Origin: Streptomyces sp. NBC_01241
GTDB taxonomy: Bacteria > Actinomycetota > Actinomycetes > Streptomycetales > Streptomycetaceae
DNA: 64,000 nt
Assembly: GCF_041435435.1 (NCBI RefSeq)
Contig: NZ_CP108494.1
Span: forward strand, 8,776,501-8,840,500
Direction of reading: 5' to 3'
How positions within the stretch are numbered: the first letter of the stretch is position 1; every line of letters begins with the position of its first letter. This document shows, in pieces, positions 59,733 through 64,000 of this stretch. The position numbers and the translations under genes are program-made. The notes beneath the pieces were generated by a model, which was given only the letters and a program-made list of their open reading frames with translations, made no database searches and had not been told where the DNA came from.

Positions 59733-62132
59733 ATGGGACACGGAGCGCGGAAGCAGCTGGCGGAGCTGCTCGGCGACGCACAGCGGCGCGGGGACTTCAG
59801 CACCCGTATCGAGATGTCGGCCCGCGCGCTGAGCATCGAGGTCGACGGGGTGGGGGAACTGCCGCTGCCGCTGCGTGCCCCGGTCACCAAGAAACTGATC
59901 GCGCAGGCCCGGCAGGCATCCTTCGGCCGCGGCGAGCAGACCCTGTCCGACACCAGCGTCCGCGACACCTGGGAGATCACCCCGGACCGCATCACGCTCG
60001 GCGGCACCGACTGGGACCGCACCCTGGACGGCGTCCTCGACGGTGTCCGCACCGCGCTCGGTCTGCCGCCCACCGTCGTCCTACGTGCCGAGCCGCACGC
60101 ACTGCTCGTCTACGGCAAGGGCCAGTTCTTCCTGCCGCACCAGGACTCCGAGAAGGACGACTCCATGGTGGGCACCCTGGTCGTCTCGCTGCCCTCGCAC
60201 CACACCGGCGGCGAACTCGTCGTCTCGCACGCCGGCCGCAGCGTCGTCCATCAGGCGTCCCGGGAGAAGCTGACCTTCGCCGCCTTCTACGCGGACTGCC
60301 TGCACGAGGTCAAGCCCGTCAAGTCCGGCTACCGCGTCACCCTCACCATGAACCTCCTCGCCGAACGCATCCGCCCGGCTGGCGAGGACGACGGGGACTC
60401 GGTCGCCGATCTGGCCCACTGCCTGACCGAACACTTCACCGAGCCGGCCGAAGAGCGCTACGCCTACGGCCGCCAGAAGGCCGCGCCCCCGAACCGCCTC
60501 GTGTACCTCCTCGACCATGAGTACACCCAGCGCGGCCTGGACTGGGACCGCCTCAAGGGAGCCGACGCCACCCGCACCGCCCTGCTCCGCCAGGCCGCCG
60601 CAGAGACGGACTGCGAAGCGGTCCTCGCGTTGGCCGAGGTGAAGGAGACCTGGGACGCGCATGCGCCGTACGACCGCTACGACTACTACGGCGAGGTCGA
60701 GCACTACGGCGACTGCGAGGACGAGGAGTGCGAGGGTGAATGTCTCCTGGACCCCGACGGGGAACCCGGTGCCGAGCGCAGCCGCAGCGGCGACTTCTCC
60801 AGCTACGAACTGAACGAGCTGATCGACGACGAGATCACGCTAAGCTGGTGGACCCGCCCGGACGGCACCGGCGGCGAGCAGATCAACCTGCCCGTCGCGT
60901 ACGCCGAGGTGTGCGCCACCACCGAGAACAAGGACCTGACGCCCTACCAGTCCGAGTACGAGGGCTACATGGGCAACTACGGCAACACCCTCGACCGCTG
61001 GTACCGGCGGGCCGCCGTGGTCCTGTGGCCCCGGCAGCGCTCGTTCACGGCCCGCGCCGAGGCCGGCTCCGAGGGCGCACTGCGGGAACTTCAGGGCCAC
61101 CTGGATGCCGGGGACCTCGACCGGGCGCGCACGCTCGCCCAGTCGCTCGCCCCGTTCTGGAAGCACCACGGTTCGGGCGAGGCGGCCGCGGCGCTCTTCG
61201 CCGCCGCCCTGCCCGTCGCGGTGGGACTGCGGGAAGCGGACACTGCCACGATGCTCCTCGCGCCTTTTGGAGTGGAGGCCTTGGGTTAGCGGCACGCCCC
61301 GGGTCTCGCGGCAGCGGCCGCGCGGTACGGACGGACGTGGGCCCGCGGGGCCGTCAGCAGCTGGTTCGGCACGGTTGGCGCGTACACCGGGGCCGGCCGC
61401 GCGGCGTGGCTCGAATCGCTGCCCGGCCTGTGCACCGCGCTGCGGGCCGTCGACGGCGATGGGGACGCGATGGCCTCGCCGCTGGCCGAGGGTGCCTGGC
61501 AAGCAGTCGAGCAGCAGCTCACCAGCTGGCTCGGCGTAGGCCGCGAGACGGAGCGCCGCACAGGCATGGAGGGGCTCGGCGCATCACTGGCCCGCGTCCT
61601 GCAGGCGGCAGGGCCCGAGACCGCCGACACCATCGCCGCCACGCTGCGCGGCCTGCCGGACACCGCCCTGGAATGCCTGCTCCCCGCCCTGCGCACCGCG
61701 GCCCGCCAGCCGACGACCATACGCGACGGCGCACCCGCCGCCCGCGCCTTCCAGACCCTCGCCGACCACTGCGAGGACCGGCTCGCCGCGGCCCTCACCC
61801 GCCCCGTACGCGCGGCCGACGACTGGTCCCTCACCCCGGCCGGGACATGCCGGACTGGCTGCGGACTCTGCCCCGACTTGGACGCCTTCCTCACCTCCCG
61901 TACCCGCCACGTCATGGAGTGGCCGCTCGCGAAGGACGGACGCCGCCACCTCCACAGCCGCATCGACCAGGCCGGCCTGCCCGTCTCCCACACCACCCGG
62001 CGCCAGGGACGCCCCTACGTTCTGGTCCTGACCAAGACGGACGCCGTCTTCACCCGTGAACAGGCGACCCGTACCCGCGCCGAGACCGACCTGGCGTGGC
62101 TGCGGGACAAATGGCCCCGGGCGTGCGGCTGA
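59733..62132 (+). pseudogene. 2-oxoglutarate/Fe(II) oxygenase-type protein gene with in-frame TAG
   Basis: The first 518 residues hold a prolyl-4-hydroxylase-like double-stranded beta-helix. Iron ligands are His136 and Asp138 in LPHQDSEKD and His191 in CLHEVKPVKSGYR, with Arg of SGYRVTLT for 2-oxoglutarate. A TAG at 61287-61289 follows FGVEALG. The same frame then stays open and coding-like to 62132 (RYGRTWARGAVSSWFG, LADHCEDRLAAALTRP, VLVLTKTDAVFTREQAT). So one gene of about 799 codons is split by a nonsense codon. The second part alone has an internal ATG at 61470 and could be made separately. Substrate and role are unknown; such large fused oxygenases occur in actinobacterial accessory regions. 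The N-terminal enzyme may still be functional. Confidence 0.7.
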
Positions 62133-62313
62133 GAGGTGACACATCCGTACCTCTCCCCGACAGCGATGACGAGAAGAGCGAAGGGCGCGGGCAATGCCGT
62201 TGCTTGAATGGCTAAACCAGTTTGGGTACGAGGGTGATGGCCTTCGGCTGGACGCGGCGGGTCGGTTTGAGCCTCCCTGGCCCTGCCCTGCCCCGCTGCC
62301 CGTCCGGCGCCGC

Positions 62314-62513
62314 TTACGGCCAGCGCATTTCGATCTCGGACAGTTGCTGCACCCGCTCCGGCGGCAGCGTGGCGGCCCTGCTGCGCTGGTTGCTGATCCA
62401 CGATCCCAGCTTGAGGTCTCGTTCCTCCTGGTTCTCGCGGCCGTCGCCGGTGACGATCCGTTCGACGTGTCCCCTGGGCACCCGAAGGTGCCCCTCTCGT
62501 TCGTAGTACTGGC
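62314..62513 (-). pseudogene. C-terminal end of a helicase-associated-domain protein, severed by IS3
   Basis: Leftwards the frame reads ARQYYEREGHLRVPRGHVE, then LKLGSWISNQRSRAATLPPE and VQQLSEIEMRWP before the stop. This is a typical helicase-associated (HA) repeat with its Gly-His-Leu and W-x-x-NQR elements. It is the end of the gene whose upstream part lies at 63479-64000, and an IS3 element is inserted between them. Confidence 0.7.
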
Positions 62514-62519
62514 GGGCGC

Positions 62520-63470
62520 GACGGTTCTGAAACTCATCGACGAGCACCAGGACCGCTTCGGGGCCGAGCCCGTACTCCGGGAACTGCACATCCCCGCCTC
62601 CACCTACTACCGGTGGCGCCGCACCGGGCACGAGCCGTGCGAACGGCACCGCCGGGACGCGGAACTCACCGAGCGGATCCGGGAGATCCACACCGACTCC
62701 GGGGGCATCTACGGCTCCCCGCGCGTGCACGCCGTACTCAAACGCGAGGGCACCGCGACCGGCCGCAAACGGATCGAGCGCCTGATGCGCGAGGCCGGCC
62801 TCCACGGAATCAGCCCCCGCCCACGCGGCAAAGGCTTCACCCGTCGCGACCCGGCCGCCACTCTCGCCCCCGACCTCGTGGACAGGAACTTCACCGCACC
62901 CGCACCGAACCGGCTGTGGGTCACCGACCTCACCATGATCACCACCGATGAGGGGCCCCTGTGGCTCTCCGCGATCCGGGACGCCTTCTCCCGCCGCGTG
63001 GTGGCCTGGGAGACCTCCGCCCGAGCGGACGCCGACCTGGTCCTCTCCTCGCTGGAGTACGCCCTCGCCAGCCGGGAAGTCGAGCCCGGCAAGCTCATTC
63101 ATCACGCCGACCACGGCTGTTAATACACATCCATCAAGCTCACAACACGCCTGCTGCGGGCGGGAATCGAGGCATCAATGGGCTCGGTGGGCGACAGCTA
63201 CGACAACGACCTCGCCGAGAATCTGTGGATGCTCATCAAGACCGAGTGCGTCCGCGGCCGCGTCTTCGAAACGAGGGCCGAGGCGAACCTCGCACTCTTC
63301 GAGTACATCGACGGCTTCTACAACAGCCGGCGCATCCAGAAACGCCTCGGCTACCTCAGCCCCATCGAGTTCGAAGAGAAGCATTACGCCAACCAGGCGA
63401 CGACCGAACAAGCGAACGTCAAACCCCGCCAACCCGCCCTGAACAGCTAATCAGCACCTCCCGCACAGCG
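62520..63470 (+). mobile_element. IS3-family element remnant inserted in the helicase gene
   Basis: The limits are approximate and taken from where HA-domain coding stops and resumes. It contains OrfB only. OrfA is absent, so the left part of the element is missing or the insertion was followed by deletion. Confidence 0.6.
62524..63450 (+). pseudogene. IS3-family OrfB transposase with a nonsense codon
   Basis: The frame shows LIDEHQDRFGAEPVLREL, IPASTYYRWRRTGHEPCE, IREIHTDSGGIYGSPRVHA, then NRLWVTDLTMI (first catalytic Asp) and LIHHADHGC (second Asp). The next codon is TAA (63121-63123) where IS3 proteins have Gln (the usual continuation is QYTSIKL). The frame resumes unchanged with YTSIKLTTRLLRAGIEASMG, DSYDNDLAENLWMLIKTE (Glu) and IQKRLGYLSPIEFEEKHY to 63450. 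A C-to-T change explains the stop. The copy is inactive unless suppressed. Confidence 0.85.
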
Positions 63471-63478
63471 GGGGAACC

Positions 63479-64000
63479 TCAGACCGGGAGCCCTTCTGCC
63501 TGGCGCTGTTCGAGGTCCTGGGCGCGCCGGGCGGCGGCGCGGGCGTTCTTCAGCCAGATGCCGACTTTGTACCCCTGGTGGGCGGCGTCGAGCGGGGCCA
63601 GGAGGTGGCCGTGTTCGGCCGCCCATCCACGGGCGGCGGACAGGCCCTCCTCCCACGCGACGTCGAAGTGGGACCAGATCATGCCGAGCTTCTCCAGCTG
63701 CGCGATGCGGTCCTCGTCCATGTCCCCGCGGGCGTAGAAACGCCGGCAGTCGGCGGTCCACTGCCCCAGCGGGAAGTTCGCGAGCGAGGCCGGCCAGCCG
63801 ACCCCCTCGGCTTCCTCGCCCTTCGATACGCGGTAGGTGAACGGGACGCGCAGGTCGCCGTGTTCGCGGGCGTAGATGACGGCGGCCTCCACGCCGCGTC
63901 GCCAGTGCTCGTGTTCGGGGTTGAGGACCCGCAGGTTGATGAACGCCGTGAGGGCGGCCGGGTCGCGGGGCGTGGAGAACTTCAGCAGCGCCTTGGCGGG
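63479..64000 (-). pseudogene. Helicase-associated-domain protein, internal part (gene continues outside window)
   Basis: The frame is open to the window edge and reads leftwards ALLKFSTPRDPAALTAFINL, EHEHWRRGVEAAVIYAREHG, DLRVPFTYRVSK, PLGQWTADCRRFYARG and AWEEGLSAARGWAAEHGHLL. It then runs into IS3 DNA and stops at 63479. These are tandem HA repeats. FSTPRDPA before them is typical of large Streptomyces DEAD/DEAH-type helicases with C-terminal HA repeats. The last repeat is found across the IS3 element at 62314-62513. Such helicases are common near chromosome ends. Confidence 0.75.

Overview
The window is high-GC actinobacterial DNA and most resembles Streptomyces. The signs are GTG starts, GTGA/ATGA start-stop overlaps, TTGACA/TANNNT promoters, Streptomyces-type insertion sequences, a tap/tpg-like telomere-replication remnant and a helicase-associated-repeat gene. 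Its centre (about 15.6-54.1 kb) is a biosynthetic gene cluster for a halogenated pyrrolyl polyketide of the pyoluteorin / pyrrolomycin / marinopyrrole type. The flanks are full of decayed mobile elements.

Layout. 1-4171: four translationally coupled acyl-CoA genes (CoA transferase cut by the window edge, enoyl-CoA hydratase, acyl-CoA ligase, nitronate-monooxygenase-like flavoprotein), probably unrelated to the cluster. 4.5-12.7 kb: a frameshifted membrane-protein gene, then an insertion-sequence graveyard (IS3 pieces, an IS110 fragment, an IS256 element split by an IS30 element, IS1380, and an intact IS4-type element with a 10-bp target duplication). 12.7-15.4 kb: mostly empty DNA, one orphan ORF and an ISAs1 remnant. 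15.6-54.1 kb: the cluster. 54.3-64 kb: tap/tpg remnants, a three-gene TniA/TniB-like transposon, a 2-oxoglutarate/iron oxygenase gene with an in-frame stop, and a helicase gene split by an IS3 element.

How the cluster probably works. The stand-alone adenylation enzyme (16157-17635) loads proline onto the discrete carrier protein (27691-27966). The acyl-CoA-dehydrogenase-like enzyme (17632-18771) oxidises it to pyrrole. The flavin reductase (15618-16160) supplies reduced FAD, and the halogenase at 28027-29370 chlorinates the tethered pyrrole. Two modular synthases (29664-38129 and 43302-48878) add three malonyl units. A discrete thioesterase (38383-39132), a P450, two further flavin halogenases and one degenerate halogenase-like protein finish the molecule. 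A PPTase activates the carriers. An MFS exporter under a MarR regulator and a cation/proton antiporter are candidate export and self-protection functions. A 2-oxoacid:ferredoxin oxidoreductase pair also lies inside the cluster.

Most distinctive observations: (i) a 14-bp dyad, TCATCNNNTGNTGA-like, recurs upstream of nearly every cluster transcription unit, including the antiporter and the ferredoxin oxidoreductase, so these look like one regulon; (ii) the PPTase is fused to a thioesterase domain that has lost its nucleophile Ser and catalytic His; (iii) the second module of the large PKS has a degenerate AT and a degenerate KR, while the next PKS has an intact KR, which predicts a 2,6-dihydroxyphenyl (pyoluteorin-like) ketone; (iv) the last of three tandem halogenase-like proteins has lost its FAD-binding and WxWxIP motifs; (v) the P450 lacks the usual acid-alcohol pair in its I-helix; (vi) tap/tpg remnants lie directly beyond the cluster terminator.

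All assignments come from reading the sequence and motif knowledge. No database search was possible.
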